Source of the DNA: Fibrobacter sp. UWB5
GTDB taxonomy: Bacteria > Fibrobacterota > Fibrobacteria > Fibrobacterales > Fibrobacteraceae
DNA length: 64,000 nt
Assembly: GCF_002210295.1 (NCBI RefSeq)
Contig: NZ_MWQH01000009.1
Location: forward strand, 1-64,000
Direction of reading: 5' to 3'
Position 1 is the stretch's first letter; each line of letters starts with the position of its first letter. The translations under genes and the position numbers were made by a program. Below are positions 1-9,534 of this stretch, piece after piece. The notes beneath the pieces are model-generated. The model was not told the DNA's origin. It saw nothing but the letters and a program-made list of their open reading frames with translations, and did not search any database.

Positions 1-20
1 CGCCAGAAGGCTTCTTTAGA

Positions 21-49
21 ACCACCAGCCTAGCTGGTGGTTTTCGTTC
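21..49 (+). terminator. Possible terminator of a gene left of the window
   Basis: A 9-bp perfect inverted repeat (ACCACCAGC / GCTGGTGGT, 21-29 and 33-41) is followed by a T-rich run. It probably ends a plus-strand gene lying left of the window. No coding remnant of that gene is recognisable in the first 20 bases. Confidence 0.5.
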
Positions 50-56
50 TTACAAT

Positions 57-90
57 AAAAAAAGTCTCCGCTTTGGCGGAGGCTTTTTTA
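57..90. terminator. Bidirectional intrinsic terminator
   Basis: The GC-rich stem GTCTCCGC / GCGGAGGC (64-71 and 76-83, one G-T pair) has an A-run on its left and a T-run on its right. It can therefore end transcription from either side, including the minus-strand acyl-CoA synthetase gene that stops at 88. Confidence 0.75.
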
Positions 91-1863
91 TTCTTCGTAC
101 ATTTTTTCGATTTCGTCGGAGTAGCGGGCTTCGGCAATGGCACGCCTTATTTTCAGGGTTGGCGTCAACAGGCCCGACTCAACGGTAAGTTCATCGCCCA
201 CCAAGGTCCACTTGCGGATTTGTTCCCAATGATTCAATTTGCTGTTCACGCGTTCGACATGGCGATTGATCGATTCAAAAATACGCTTGGATTTCAAGGC
301 TTTTTCGACACTGAAATCCTTACCGGTTCGTTGCAAGAATCGTTTTGCGTTCACCGGATTCAAGAAAATGAGAGCCGAAGCAAACTTGCGGTCATTCGCA
401 ATCACGAGCGCCTGTTCCACCAGAATGTGGCGGCCCAGTTCCAGCTCAATCGGGTTCGGACTCACGTACTTGCCCGTACTCGTTTTCAAAAGTTCCTTCA
501 AGCGTCCCGTCAAATACAAGTAGCCGTCACGGTCAAAATAGCCTTGGTCCCCCGTTTTAAAGAAGCCGTCATCGGTAAAGATATCCGAGTTCAAATCAGG
601 CCTGTTGCGGTATCCCTTGAACACGCTTTCGCCTTTGACAAGGACCTCGCTATGCTCGCCAATTTTCACCTGCAAATGCGTCAGCGGAAGCCCGACACTT
701 CCCGGTCGCGCCATTCCGAACTTATTCACGCTCACCACCGGCGAACATTCCGTAAGCCCGTAACCTTCGGTCACGTTAATGCCCACGTTCAGCAAGAACC
801 TGCAAATTGACTTGTTCAAGGCTCCCCCGCCCGAAATCACCGTGCGGAATTTACCGCCCATGGCCTCGCGCATTCTACGGTAAACAAGCTTGTCGTAGAA
901 ACTCGCAAAAATCCCGCGCTTTTCAAGAGGGTTATGCCTTTTGGCGTAAGCAATCGCATGCTCGTATACAAACTTCTGAATGCCGTGAATCTTCTCGCCG
1001 GCCACGGTCATGCTTTCGTAAAGTCGTTCCAGAACGCGCGGCACCACCGTCATGACCGTCGGACGAATTTCGCGAATAATTTCGGCGGTATGGCGCGGCG
1101 AGTCGGCAAAGTAGACCTTGATTCCGCACAAAGTATAAAAATAAACCGTCATGCGTTCAAAGGCATGCGCCACAGGCAGTATGACCAAGCCGCGGTCCGA
1201 CTCCCGGTTCAAGCGCAAAAAATCGCGCTTGATGACCTGGATTTGCGAAAGCATGTTGCGGTGCGTCAGTTCAACGCCCTTCGGGATTCCCGTAGAACCG
1301 CTCGTATACAGGATCGAGAACACATCGTCCGGATTCAGGGAATGCATCTGCTGGTTCAGCCAATGCGAAGATTCCGGATCGCGCGACAGCATCTCGCCTT
1401 CTTTGACAAGGTCTTCCCAGTACACCCCGTTTGCCGGCAGTTCCGAATGCTTATCAATACAGATGACCACATTAAATCGCGGCATCAAGGCGCCAATGGC
1501 AGGTTCCAAGTCCGAAAGCTTGTTCAGCACGAGCACCTGCACCGAAGCGTCATCGCACTGGTAGTTAAAATTCTCGGCCGAAATATTCGGGAAAAGGGGC
1601 ACCACCTTCGCCTGGTTCAACTGCGTTGCCACATCGGCCATAATCCATTCGGGGCAGCTTTCGGCCACAATGCCTATACTTTTACCCGCCACAAGTCCAC
1701 GGGCCCTAAAGGCAAGCGCCAGGTATTGGGTTTCTCGGCGAAGGCGTCGGCCGGTAAAATTGATCCATTTCCCGTGTTTACGATGGGACCACCCTGCGAA
1801 ATTTTCTCTATCGCAGTTTGCAAAAAACAGATGCGCAAGCGATGTGTATTGCAGCGGTTCCAT
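88..1863 (-). CDS. AMP-forming long-chain acyl-CoA synthetase
   Basis: This 591-residue ANL-superfamily enzyme activates a fatty acid to acyl-AMP and then acyl-CoA, probably at the inner face of the membrane. The AMP-binding P-loop YTSGSTG is at residues 186-192, GYGLTE at 367-372, the TGD motif at 437-439, and the hinge LTGRLKEL follows at about 451. Length and motif order fit the FadD/FAA1-type long-chain synthetases. The true substrate, for example an exogenous or recycled fatty acid, cannot be read from the sequence. The gene stands alone on the minus strand, diverging from the SstT gene. The ATG has no good Shine-Dalgarno; a TATTTTAG box lies about 24 nt upstream. Confidence 0.85.
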   Translation of the reverse strand: MEPLQYTSLAHLFFANCDRENFAGWSHRKHGKWINFTGRRLRRETQYLALAFRARGLVAGKSIGIVAESCPEWIMADVATQLNQAKVVPLFPNISAENFNYQCDDASVQVLVLNKLSDLEPAIGALMPRFNVVICIDKHSELPANGVYWEDLVKEGEMLSRDPESSHWLNQQMHSLNPDDVFSILYTSGSTGIPKGVELTHRNMLSQIQVIKRDFLRLNRESDRGLVILPVAHAFERMTVYFYTLCGIKVYFADSPRHTAEIIREIRPTVMTVVPRVLERLYESMTVAGEKIHGIQKFVYEHAIAYAKRHNPLEKRGIFASFYDKLVYRRMREAMGGKFRTVISGGGALNKSICRFLLNVGINVTEGYGLTECSPVVSVNKFGMARPGSVGLPLTHLQVKIGEHSEVLVKGESVFKGYRNRPDLNSDIFTDDGFFKTGDQGYFDRDGYLYLTGRLKELLKTSTGKYVSPNPIELELGRHILVEQALVIANDRKFASALIFLNPVNAKRFLQRTGKDFSVEKALKSKRIFESINRHVERVNSKLNHWEQIRKWTLVGDELTVESGLLTPTLKIRRAIAEARYSDEIEKMYEE

Positions 1864-1886
1864 ACAAAATACCCTGTCCCTATCGA

Positions 1887-1894
1887 CTAAAATA
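1887..1894 (-). promoter_or_regulatory. Candidate -10/-7 box for the acyl-CoA synthetase gene
   Basis: Minus-strand TATTTTAG lies 23 nt before the ATG at 1863. It is a variant of the TATATTT box that recurs upstream of genes in this window. No -35 is obvious. Confidence 0.3.
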
Positions 1895-1949
1895 CATTTA
1901 TTACACGGATTTTTTCTGTTATTTTTATCACAAATCCGCTTTTTTTCTT

Positions 1950-1957
1950 TATATTTG
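1950..1957 (+). promoter_or_regulatory. Candidate TATATTTG promoter box for sstT
   Basis: TATATTTG matches the Bacteroidetes -7 consensus TAnnTTTG and lies 41 nt before the chosen ATG, inside the divergent intergenic region. TATAAG at 1961-1966 is a competing -10 candidate. Confidence 0.45.
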
Positions 1958-1998
1958 TGCTATAAGGTTAGTTTATCTGTTTGAATCAAAGGAATGAT

Positions 1999-3240
1999 AT
2001 GTTCAAAAAGATTCTTGATAAATACAACGGCGTTAAGCTGAACTACCGAATCTGTATTGCCATCGTCATTGGCACACTCCTCGGAATCCTACTCCCCGGA
2101 CAAAAATGGATCGGCGAACTGGGCGTCCTGTTCGTAGGCGCCATGAAGGGTATCGCCCCGATTCTCGTGTTCGTATTGATTGTGAACTCGCTTTCTGCAG
2201 GCAAGACCTCCCTTGACCGACGCTTCGGAAAGGCGTTCGCCTATTACATGGTCAGTACCGTATTAGCCGCCATTGTCGCTGTCGGAGCAAGCTTCTTGTT
2301 CCCGCAGAATCTGCAACTGGCACAAGAAGCAACCACCTCCGCCACCTTGCCCAAAGGCATCGGCGAAATCCTGAACAACTTGCTCGTCCGTGCGGTTTCG
2401 AACCCCTTCGAAGCCATTACCGAAGCCAATTACATCGGTATTCTCGTATGGTCCATCATCTTCGGTTTCGCCATCAAGATTCACGCCAGCGATTCTACCA
2501 AGGAACTTCTGCAAGACATTACCAAGTCCGTCACGGCCATTGTCCACTGGCTCATTAATTTGGCTCCTCTCGGTATCATCGGCCTAATTCATTCTTCCAT
2601 TGCCACCAACGGTATCGGGATTTTCAAGACCTACGGCATGCTGATAGCCCTCCTTGCCGGCGCCATGATCTTCACCACCTTCATTATCGCACCGCTGGTC
2701 GTCAGTTTCGCCATCAAGCAAGACCCCTACCCGCTCGTGATTTACTGCTTAAAGGAAAGCGGCATTACCGCCCTCTTTACGCGAAGCTCGGCAGCCAACA
2801 TTCCCGTGAACATGGATGTCTGCGAAAAGCTCAAGCTCGACCGTGAATTCTATTCAGTTTCGATTCCGCTGGGGGCGACCATCAACATGAACGGAGCCGC
2901 CATCACGATTGCCATTATGACCTTGGCCGCCGCCAATACGCTCGGCATTTCGGTCAGTTTCCCGACCGCCCTGATGCTTTGCATCATCGCCAGTATCGGT
3001 GCTTGCGGTGCAAGCGGTATTGCAGGCGGTTCCCTGTTCCTGATTCCTATGGCCTGCTCCTTCCTCGGCATTTCAAACGATGTCGCCATGCAGGTCGTTG
3101 CAGTCGGATTTATCATTGGTGCTGTCCAGGATAGCCTTGAAACCGCCCTCAACTCTTCGACCGACGTGATGTACACCGCCGCGGCCGAATACAGCGGATG
3201 GGTCGCCGAAGGCAAACACCTGCCCCGCCGTTTCCGCTAA
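1999..3240 (+). CDS. sstT: Serine/threonine:Na+ symporter SstT
   Basis: This is an inner-membrane dicarboxylate/amino-acid:cation symporter (DAACS family) that imports serine and threonine with sodium. The 413 residues match the family length of about 414. Family signatures are visible: the SSAANIPVNM stretch in the first re-entrant hairpin region and NMNGAAITIAI in TM7. Multiple hydrophobic segments run throughout. A start at TTG 1981 is also open, but ATG 1999 has AAAGGA at 1988-1993 with 5-nt spacing, so I use it. The gene is monocistronic, with an AT-rich terminator-like hairpin just downstream. Confidence 0.9.
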   Translation: MFKKILDKYNGVKLNYRICIAIVIGTLLGILLPGQKWIGELGVLFVGAMKGIAPILVFVLIVNSLSAGKTSLDRRFGKAFAYYMVSTVLAAIVAVGASFLFPQNLQLAQEATTSATLPKGIGEILNNLLVRAVSNPFEAITEANYIGILVWSIIFGFAIKIHASDSTKELLQDITKSVTAIVHWLINLAPLGIIGLIHSSIATNGIGIFKTYGMLIALLAGAMIFTTFIIAPLVVSFAIKQDPYPLVIYCLKESGITALFTRSSAANIPVNMDVCEKLKLDREFYSVSIPLGATINMNGAAITIAIMTLAAANTLGISVSFPTALMLCIIASIGACGASGIAGGSLFLIPMACSFLGISNDVAMQVVAVGFIIGAVQDSLETALNSSTDVMYTAAAEYSGWVAEGKHLPRRFR

Positions 3241-3249
3241 AAAGGGCTG

Positions 3250-3275
3250 TTATTCCAAATTGGAATAAATTTTTC
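3250..3275 (+). terminator. AT-rich terminator-like hairpin after sstT
   Basis: TTATTCCAA / TTGGAATAA (3250-3258 and 3260-3268) forms a tight inverted repeat followed by TTTTT. The stem is AT-rich, so efficiency is uncertain. Confidence 0.45.
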
Positions 3276-3343
3276 TGTTACAATTAGAATTAGGACGTTC
3301 GCTTTTTGAAAAAATAGGTTATCTTCTTTTCTAGGTGAAAACA

Positions 3344-4741
3344 ATGTCAGCGTACAAAAGACCTATCCATAGAAGCCTTGTTCTTGGAAGCGCGGTATTT
3401 ATCGCGTTCATGTGTTTTTTGCTTTCGATTCAGGCTTACCTCACCTATTCGAAGTCGATGTTCGAGCGCTACGACGACAAGCTTGACGACATTCTGAACT
3501 ACGTCACAAAACAGACAGACTTAGACGATCTCTACGAATGTGTCATCAAGGGCGAAAAGAGCGAAAAATACAATCAACTTCAAGAATTGCTCAATGGCAT
3601 GGTAGACGATTTCCAGTTGTTCTACCTTTACTCCGTTTTTGTCCGCGACAAGCTGATGGTCAACATCTGCTCGGCGACTAGTGCCAAAGAACGAGCCAAA
3701 GGCGAAGTGGACATGCCCCTGCTCGAAACGAGCGATGCCTACCCGGAAGAAGAGCTCCATAAATTTTCCGAAGCAATCGCCAAAGATGAAATCTCGTATT
3801 TCGAAGAGAATTCCGAATGGGGTTACGCCTACACGGCCTGTAAGCCGCTCGTCAGTTCTACAGGCGTCCACTATGGTCTTCTCTGTGCCGACCTTTCTAT
3901 CAACGAGCTCCACAAAACCGTTCACGATTACGTTCTTTACAACGTGATCCTGTCTTTGTGCCTAGGTCTGTTATTCGCCCTTATCTTGATTATCTGGCTA
4001 CGCCATAACGTAACGGGCCCGATTCTCGCACTTGAAAAAAGCGCCCGCCGGTTCGCCGAAAAGAGTCGCGGCAAAAAGAAAGATCCCAAGAACCTCGTTT
4101 TCGACGCACCCGACATTAATACCCATAACGAAGTCGAATCGCTCTCGATTGCTATCGCCCAGATGTCCAAGGACTTGAAGACTTATGTCGAAGACATCCT
4201 GGAAGCCGAAGAAACGGTAAAGACGGCCCAAGAAGAAGCGGCCACCATGACCATGCTCGCCTACAAGGATGCGCTGACGCATGTGGGTTCAAGGATCGCC
4301 TACGACAATGCGGCTAGGACGCTTGAAAAAGACTTGAAGGAAAGGCTCGTCTCTGAATTTGGCATTCTCATGATCGACTTGAACGATCTGAAGGTAATCA
4401 ACGACAGCTATGGTCACGCAAACGGCAACCTCTACATTGCAGGGGCATGCCATATCATCTGTACTATCTTCAGACACTCTCCGGTGTTCCGCATCGGCGG
4501 TGACGAATTCATCGTCATCCTCAAGAACAGCGACTACGAACAACGCCACGAACTCATTGAAGCCGCCAACCAGAAATTCTATGAAACCGAAAACGATGTA
4601 TCCAGGGAACCCTGGGATCGTTACTCGGTCGCAATCGGCTTGGGTGAATACAAGAGCGGCGACACCGTAGATTCCGTGAGCAAGCGCGCCGACGAAGACA
4701 TGTACCAGAACAAGCAGAAGATGAAGAAAGCTAGAACCTAG
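3344..4741 (+). CDS. Membrane-bound diguanylate cyclase with periplasmic sensor region
   Basis: The enzyme condenses two GTP to cyclic di-GMP. A first TM helix spans roughly residues 10-31, an extracytoplasmic sensor region of about 160 residues follows, and a second TM lies near 195-220. A short linker then leads to a C-terminal GGDEF domain with intact GGDEF at 385-389. The RxxD inhibitory site is absent: RHSP stands eight residues before GGDEF, so classical product inhibition is unlikely. GTG 3335 is also open, but AGGTGA at 3332-3337 is well placed for ATG 3344. The ligand of the sensor region is unknown. It stands between sstT and an unknown membrane protein with no clear operon. Confidence 0.85.
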   Translation: MSAYKRPIHRSLVLGSAVFIAFMCFLLSIQAYLTYSKSMFERYDDKLDDILNYVTKQTDLDDLYECVIKGEKSEKYNQLQELLNGMVDDFQLFYLYSVFVRDKLMVNICSATSAKERAKGEVDMPLLETSDAYPEEELHKFSEAIAKDEISYFEENSEWGYAYTACKPLVSSTGVHYGLLCADLSINELHKTVHDYVLYNVILSLCLGLLFALILIIWLRHNVTGPILALEKSARRFAEKSRGKKKDPKNLVFDAPDINTHNEVESLSIAIAQMSKDLKTYVEDILEAEETVKTAQEEAATMTMLAYKDALTHVGSRIAYDNAARTLEKDLKERLVSEFGILMIDLNDLKVINDSYGHANGNLYIAGACHIICTIFRHSPVFRIGGDEFIVILKNSDYEQRHELIEAANQKFYETENDVSREPWDRYSVAIGLGEYKSGDTVDSVSKRADEDMYQNKQKMKKART

Positions 4742-4751
4742 TTCGGATTTC

Positions 4752-4759
4752 TATATTTA
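4752..4759 (+). promoter_or_regulatory. Candidate TATATTTA promoter box abutting the next start codon
   Basis: TATATTTA ends 5 nt before the GTG at 4765. Either the mRNA is leaderless or the true start lies further downstream. Confidence 0.4.
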
Positions 4760-4764
4760 CATCT

Positions 4765-5544
4765 GTGCTTGATGTATTGAATCTCAATTTTTCCTTCTAC
4801 GACTGGCTGTTGATTTTCATGGTCACGGCGCTCGGAACCCTGAGTGCCTATTTGAAGGATCCGCAACTTAAAGCGGTCACGGCCACCATTCCCATTCCTT
4901 GCGGTTTTGCCTACATTGCGGTTGGGCTCCCGATGGGGACGGCGAACGCGATTTCGGGATTCATGTGCTTTCTGTATGTGCATATCGTGCGCATTCTCCA
5001 CTACAAGGTCAAGATTCCGATTGTCCCAAGCATTATCGCGGGGCTCGCCTTCTTTGTAGCGCTCGGCACATTCCTGATGCCGCGCATTCCCGATAACGAC
5101 GCCTGGTTCTTGGGCGCTTGCGCTTTTGACTTTGTCGTAGGCGTAGTCATGTTCCAGAAGCAGAGCTACAAATCCGGCGTGCGCTACAAGACTCCGCTCC
5201 CCATCTACATCAAGGCGCCCGCCATTGCGGGCGTTGTTTCGGGACTCATGCTCATCAAGCGCCTGATGGGCGGATTCTGCACGAGTTTCCCGATGATGAA
5301 TTCCATCGTGAGCTACGAGAGCCGCTATTCGCTGGGCGACCAGTGCAGGCAACTTCCGCTGTTCCTGATTGCGGGGCCGCTCATGTTCATCGAAATGCGC
5401 TATATCGAAATCGGTCTCGGACTCAACCACTGGATTGTGCTGTTGTGCGGCTACATCCTGTTTGCCTCCATCTACTGGCCACTGAACAAGGAACTCAAGC
5501 GCCGTAACGAGCGCGCCGAAAAGGCGTATAGTAGTAGAGGTTAG
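4765..5544 (+). CDS. Unknown multi-pass membrane protein
   Basis: This 259-residue protein shows about seven hydrophobic segments, near residues 13-30, 40-75, 85-108, 113-130, 150-170, 195-212 and 222-242, with a basic C-terminal tail. I recognise no family. The GTG start at 4765 has no Shine-Dalgarno and follows a TATATTTA box by 5 nt. Internal starts such as the Met near residue 19 are possible, though that would cut into the first TM segment. The stop codon TAG is also the first three bases of the downstream TAGTTGGTAG repeat. A transport or envelope role is all that can be inferred. Confidence 0.65.
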   Translation: MLDVLNLNFSFYDWLLIFMVTALGTLSAYLKDPQLKAVTATIPIPCGFAYIAVGLPMGTANAISGFMCFLYVHIVRILHYKVKIPIVPSIIAGLAFFVALGTFLMPRIPDNDAWFLGACAFDFVVGVVMFQKQSYKSGVRYKTPLPIYIKAPAIAGVVSGLMLIKRLMGGFCTSFPMMNSIVSYESRYSLGDQCRQLPLFLIAGPLMFIEMRYIEIGLGLNHWIVLLCGYILFASIYWPLNKELKRRNERAEKAYSSRG

Positions 5545-5573
5545 TTGGTAGAACTTAGTTGGTAGAGCTTAGA
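5542..5573. repeat. TAGTTGGTAG direct repeat, two units
   Basis: Two near-identical 15-16-bp units (TAGTTGGTAGAACT, then TAGTTGGTAGAGCT) begin exactly at the stop codon. The AGAACTTAG arm is complementary to the downstream heptamer array. The same arrangement recurs at 23006-23072. Confidence 0.8.
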
Positions 5574-5584
5574 GAGAAGAGAGT

Positions 5585-5640
<56 letters not shown>

Positions 5641-5669
5641 AATTTACATTCTGCATAGCATAATTATTG

Positions 5670-5677
5670 TATATTAA
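5670..5677 (+). promoter_or_regulatory. Candidate TATATTAA box 4 nt before a start codon
   Basis: TATATTAA ends 4 nt before ATG 5682. No Shine-Dalgarno exists, which fits a leaderless transcript. Confidence 0.4.
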
Positions 5678-5681
5678 TGGC

Positions 5682-6752
5682 ATGAAAAGACAATTTTTAT
5701 TCGCCTTAGCAACGGCGGCAGCCCTTTCTGCCGTTTCGTTTACAGCATGTTCTTCTGATTCTTCCAGCTCGCCCGCGACTCCGGAAATTTCCCCGACGGA
5801 TCCGACGCAGACGACTGACCCGGCCCAGACGCCGACAGATCCGACCCAAAATCCTACGGATCCTGCAGTCCAACAGAATCCTGCTGACACGAGTTCCGCC
5901 GTCACGCCTCAGCCCACGGACCCGGCCGACACGACTGCTACGCCCACCGATACTACCACGAGCCAGGCTCCCGGAATCCAGGATACCTCGGCAACGGCCC
6001 CGGTGAAAGACGAATGCGAAGGAGTTTCCCCGCAGCCGATCGTATTCCCGATGAACGAGTTCACGGATGTGGGCGAAGTCTACCAGAATATCCAGTGCAA
6101 CGAAAAGGTCGTGTTCCTGGTACGTCACGGTGAACGCGAAGCCGGTATCGGTTCCGAATCCCCGTTGACCGAAGACGGCGCCATCGAAGCCCAAGAAATG
6201 GGCGCCAAACTGGTGGGACCCACCGAATTTAAGTTTATCCATTCCGGATTCGTGCGCACTTACCAGACCGCATTGAACATTGCAATCGGTCGCGGTCAGT
6301 CACAGATGCTGCCGGATTCCTCCGTGGTGAATTTCGCAGCCGATACCATCAAGCAACTGGCCGATGGCTGGTACATGAAGGACAAGGAATTGCGCGATAC
6401 CGTCATGAAGAGGGATTCTATCAAGAACGTGAACGTCATTTACGCGGCCTGGGTCTACGAAGGTCAATACGCCGACGTGTTCTACGACTTGGAAGAACGC
6501 AGCAACGAACTCTTGAACACCTACGTGATCAAGGATTACGCCGAAATGCCCAAGTACACGGTAATAGCCTCCCACGACCAGGTTCTGATGCCTCTGACCG
6601 TATTTGCCACGCAAAAGCAGATCGACCTCAAGCTGCACGAACCGACCTCCCGTAAGTGGCTCAGCTACCTCGCCGGTGTCGCAGTCATTATCAACGACAA
6701 GAACGAGGTGCGCTACGTACCTATCAAGGGTGGTTCTTCGGGCACAATTTAA
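5682..6752 (+). CDS. Histidine-phosphatase-superfamily lipoprotein
   Basis: The 356-residue protein starts with a signal peptide ending at a probable lipidated Cys23 (SFTAC). A Pro/Thr/Asp-rich linker of about 80 residues follows (PTDPTQ-like repeats, 30-105), then a phosphoglycerate-mutase-like histidine phosphatase domain. The phosphohistidine motif RHG is at 148-150, with the second conserved His in ASHDQ near 285. It should hydrolyse phosphate esters outside the cytoplasm; the substrate is unknown. TTG 5667 is in frame, but the signal peptide clearly begins at ATG 5682. The linker probably extends the domain away from the membrane. Confidence 0.8.
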   Translation: MKRQFLFALATAAALSAVSFTACSSDSSSSPATPEISPTDPTQTTDPAQTPTDPTQNPTDPAVQQNPADTSSAVTPQPTDPADTTATPTDTTTSQAPGIQDTSATAPVKDECEGVSPQPIVFPMNEFTDVGEVYQNIQCNEKVVFLVRHGEREAGIGSESPLTEDGAIEAQEMGAKLVGPTEFKFIHSGFVRTYQTALNIAIGRGQSQMLPDSSVVNFAADTIKQLADGWYMKDKELRDTVMKRDSIKNVNVIYAAWVYEGQYADVFYDLEERSNELLNTYVIKDYAEMPKYTVIASHDQVLMPLTVFATQKQIDLKLHEPTSRKWLSYLAGVAVIINDKNEVRYVPIKGGSSGTI

Positions 6753-6807
6753 GGCTTTTCAGGCCCTCCGGACCTGTTGAGAAGTCATAAACATATTTAT
6801 GGATACA

Positions 6808-6833
6808 AAGCGGCTTTTTAAGCCGCTTTTTTC
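6808..6833 (+). terminator. Intrinsic terminator after the phosphatase lipoprotein
   Basis: AAAGCGGCTT / AAGCCGCTTT forms a strong stem followed by a T-run. It separates this gene from the GH74 gene. Confidence 0.85.
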
Positions 6834-6878
6834 GTTATTTAGGTATTTTCAATAGCGAAATAAAAAAATGGAGATGGT

Positions 6879-9431
6879 ATGCTTGGTAAAATAAAGGTTT
6901 TGACAGTCGCTTTGGGCGTGGGAATGCTCGCGACTGCGGCAAATGCCGAAAAATACAACTGGGGAAACGTCCGTTTTGACGGCGGTGGATTCGTTTCTGC
7001 CGTGATTTTCCACCCCAAGGCCGAAAATCTGCTTTACGCCCGCACTGACGTGGGCGGCATTTATCGTTTTGACTTTGAAAAGAAGACCTGGATCCCGTTG
7101 ATGGACTGGATAGACCAGAATGACGTGGGTCTCTACGGAACCGAAGCCTTCGCTCTCGACCCGAACGACCCCATGCGCATTTATGTGCTTGCAGGAACGG
7201 GCTACTTTAGCAAGGGCCGCACCGCCGTGCTCCGTAGCGAAAACTACGGCGAATCCTGGGACACGACCTATGTGGAAATGCTCGCCCACGGTAACGGCAT
7301 GGGCCGCCAGACCGGCGAAAAGCTGGCCGTAGACCCGAACATGGGCAATATCGTTCTTTGCGGCAGCCGCACCAAGGGCGTGTACAAGAGTACCGACTAC
7401 GGTAAGACCTGGACCAGCCTTTACAAGGTCGCCCTTTCGAGCGCCACCGAATCTAGCCTGAACGGCGTGAACGGCGTCAGCTTCGTAATGTTTGACCCGG
7501 CTCAGGGCAAACTTGCCGACGGAAGCACCGCCACAATCTACATCGGCACTTCTGAAACCAAGGACAACCTGCAGGTGAGCCACGACGGCGGCGCCACTTG
7601 GGAAGTCGTCAAGGGAGTCCCCACCGGACTCATGCCCCACCGCGCCAAGATTGTCGATGGCGACATGTACGTGACCTTTGCTGACGGCCCCGGCCCCTAC
7701 AACATTGCCAGTGGCGGATTCTACAAGTATAATATTGCCGGCGGCACTTGGACCGACCTGACCCCCAGCGATTCCGTGGAACACGAAGGCAGCACCACCA
7801 AGAGCTATGAAAAAGACAAGAGCTCATACGGCGGCGTGGCCATCGACCCTAAGGACAAGAACCACATCGTGATTTCGACCCTCGGCAAGTACACTGGACG
7901 CCATGTAACGATCGACGAAAAGGACAACTACGGCGACCGCATTTACACCACGACCGACGGCGGCAAGACCTGGATTCACGGCCAGCATTACAACGACATT
8001 CCGAACATCGATGCCAACGGTACCGCCTGGATTCCGGGCAACGCCATCCACTGGGCAGGATCTCTTGAAATCAACCCGTTCAACAACAAGCAGGCATGGG
8101 TCACCAGCGGTAACGGCATCTTTATGACCGAAGACATTTCGGCCAAGGTTCCCGTATGGAAGTTCATGTCGAAGGGTATCGAAGAAACGGTTCCGCTCGA
8201 CATCGTGAGCATTCCGGGCGGTCCGCTCGTCACCGCCATCGGTGACTACGACGGCGCCGCTTATTCCAACATCAATTCCAGCACCAAGCGCCATACCCCG
8301 ATTATCGGCACCACCGAAAGCATGGGCTACGCCCCGCTGACTGGAAGCCTTTTGCGTACGGGCGTGATTACCGTATATGGCCAGTACGACTCCCAGAACT
8401 TCAATGTGATGTACCGCTCCGACGACATGGGCGCCACCTGGGACAGCGTGAAGACGACTCTCAAGGGTCCCAAGGGCTTGGTCGTGCTCTCTGCCGACGG
8501 CAAGGTGATGCTACACCGCCCCGACCAGGGCGCCACCGTTTACCGCTCTGCCGACAATGGCGCCACTTGGACCGCTGTTGAAACCGGCACCCAGACGAAC
8601 TATTCCCGCATTGTCGCTGACCCCGTGAACCCAGACGTGTTCTACGTGATGGGCGGCATGGGCTCGCTTTACAAGTCGACCGACGGCGGCAAGACCTTTG
8701 CTGAATCCGAAGCACGCCTGCAGAACGAACAGGAAGGAGTTTACTACAACGGTGGCGGACTCATCCGTACCGTTCCGGGCAAAGAAGGCCACCTGTGGGT
8801 TCCTGTGGACCAGGCCCAAGTCTGGCTCCCCAAGGGCTTTAGCGAAAACGGCCTCGCCTACTCCGAAAACGGCGGCAAGAGCTGGAACCACTGCGAAGGT
8901 GCATCTACCGCCATCGCCGTCGGTATCGGCAAGGCCAAGGAAGGCAGCGACTACGAAACCATCTTTATCTGGGGTGCAGCCAAGTCCGGCGACCCGATCG
9001 GCATTTACCGCAGCACCGACAAGTGCAAGACCTTTGAACGCGTGAATGATGACATGCACCAGTTCGGCGGCCCGGGCAACGGCAACTTCGTGCAGGGCGA
9101 CATGAACACCTTCGGTGTCGTGTACATGAGCACAGTCGGCCGCGGCACCATCGTAGGCGCCCCCGAAGGCACCGAATTCATTACCAAGCTTAACCGCGTG
9201 AACATTACGGCTAGCACCTTCATGCAGCTCGAAAAGCGCAACCTGCACGTGAGCGCCCCGGCCGGCAGCAAGATCGAAATCTATGCCGCCAACGGCAAGC
9301 TCGCCTTGAGCTCCAGCCTCGAAAGCGAAAACGTGGTCAGCCTGAACAAGCTGCCCGTGGGCAAGTACATGGCTCGCCTGAAGGGCGCTAACGGCAAAGT
9401 TCTCAACCAGAAGACGATCACGCTTCGATAA
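6879..9431 (+). CDS. Secreted GH74 xyloglucanase with C-terminal sorting-like domain
   Basis: This 850-residue secreted beta-glucanase should cleave the glucan backbone of xyloglucan. Residues 1-23 form a signal peptide (ANA cleavage). Two seven-bladed propellers follow, seen as repeated SxDGGxTW (BNR/Asp-box) motifs. Candidate catalytic aspartates are D57 in RTDVGG and the GDYDG block at about 455-458, both typical of GH74. The last 75 residues, including the SKIEIYAANGKLAL region, resemble type IX secretion C-terminal domains, so export and surface anchoring by that route is inferred. GGAG lies 5 nt before the ATG. No carbohydrate-binding module is evident. Confidence 0.9.
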   Translation: MLGKIKVLTVALGVGMLATAANAEKYNWGNVRFDGGGFVSAVIFHPKAENLLYARTDVGGIYRFDFEKKTWIPLMDWIDQNDVGLYGTEAFALDPNDPMRIYVLAGTGYFSKGRTAVLRSENYGESWDTTYVEMLAHGNGMGRQTGEKLAVDPNMGNIVLCGSRTKGVYKSTDYGKTWTSLYKVALSSATESSLNGVNGVSFVMFDPAQGKLADGSTATIYIGTSETKDNLQVSHDGGATWEVVKGVPTGLMPHRAKIVDGDMYVTFADGPGPYNIASGGFYKYNIAGGTWTDLTPSDSVEHEGSTTKSYEKDKSSYGGVAIDPKDKNHIVISTLGKYTGRHVTIDEKDNYGDRIYTTTDGGKTWIHGQHYNDIPNIDANGTAWIPGNAIHWAGSLEINPFNNKQAWVTSGNGIFMTEDISAKVPVWKFMSKGIEETVPLDIVSIPGGPLVTAIGDYDGAAYSNINSSTKRHTPIIGTTESMGYAPLTGSLLRTGVITVYGQYDSQNFNVMYRSDDMGATWDSVKTTLKGPKGLVVLSADGKVMLHRPDQGATVYRSADNGATWTAVETGTQTNYSRIVADPVNPDVFYVMGGMGSLYKSTDGGKTFAESEARLQNEQEGVYYNGGGLIRTVPGKEGHLWVPVDQAQVWLPKGFSENGLAYSENGGKSWNHCEGASTAIAVGIGKAKEGSDYETIFIWGAAKSGDPIGIYRSTDKCKTFERVNDDMHQFGGPGNGNFVQGDMNTFGVVYMSTVGRGTIVGAPEGTEFITKLNRVNITASTFMQLEKRNLHVSAPAGSKIEIYAANGKLALSSSLESENVVSLNKLPVGKYMARLKGANGKVLNQKTITLR

Positions 9432-9460
9432 AAAGATTCTCCATAAATCCAAATACACAC

Positions 9461-9494
9461 AAAAATCCCCGGCAATTTATTGTCGGGGATTTTT
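9461..9494. terminator. Bidirectional terminator between convergent genes
   Basis: AAAAATCCCCGGCA / TGTCGGGGATTTTT is a near-perfect inverted repeat with A- and T-runs on either side. It serves both the GH74 gene and the convergent lipoprotein gene. Confidence 0.9.
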
Positions 9495-9534
9495 GCATTT
9501 CAATTCGTTTTACAGGCTAAAACCTGCAAAAAAA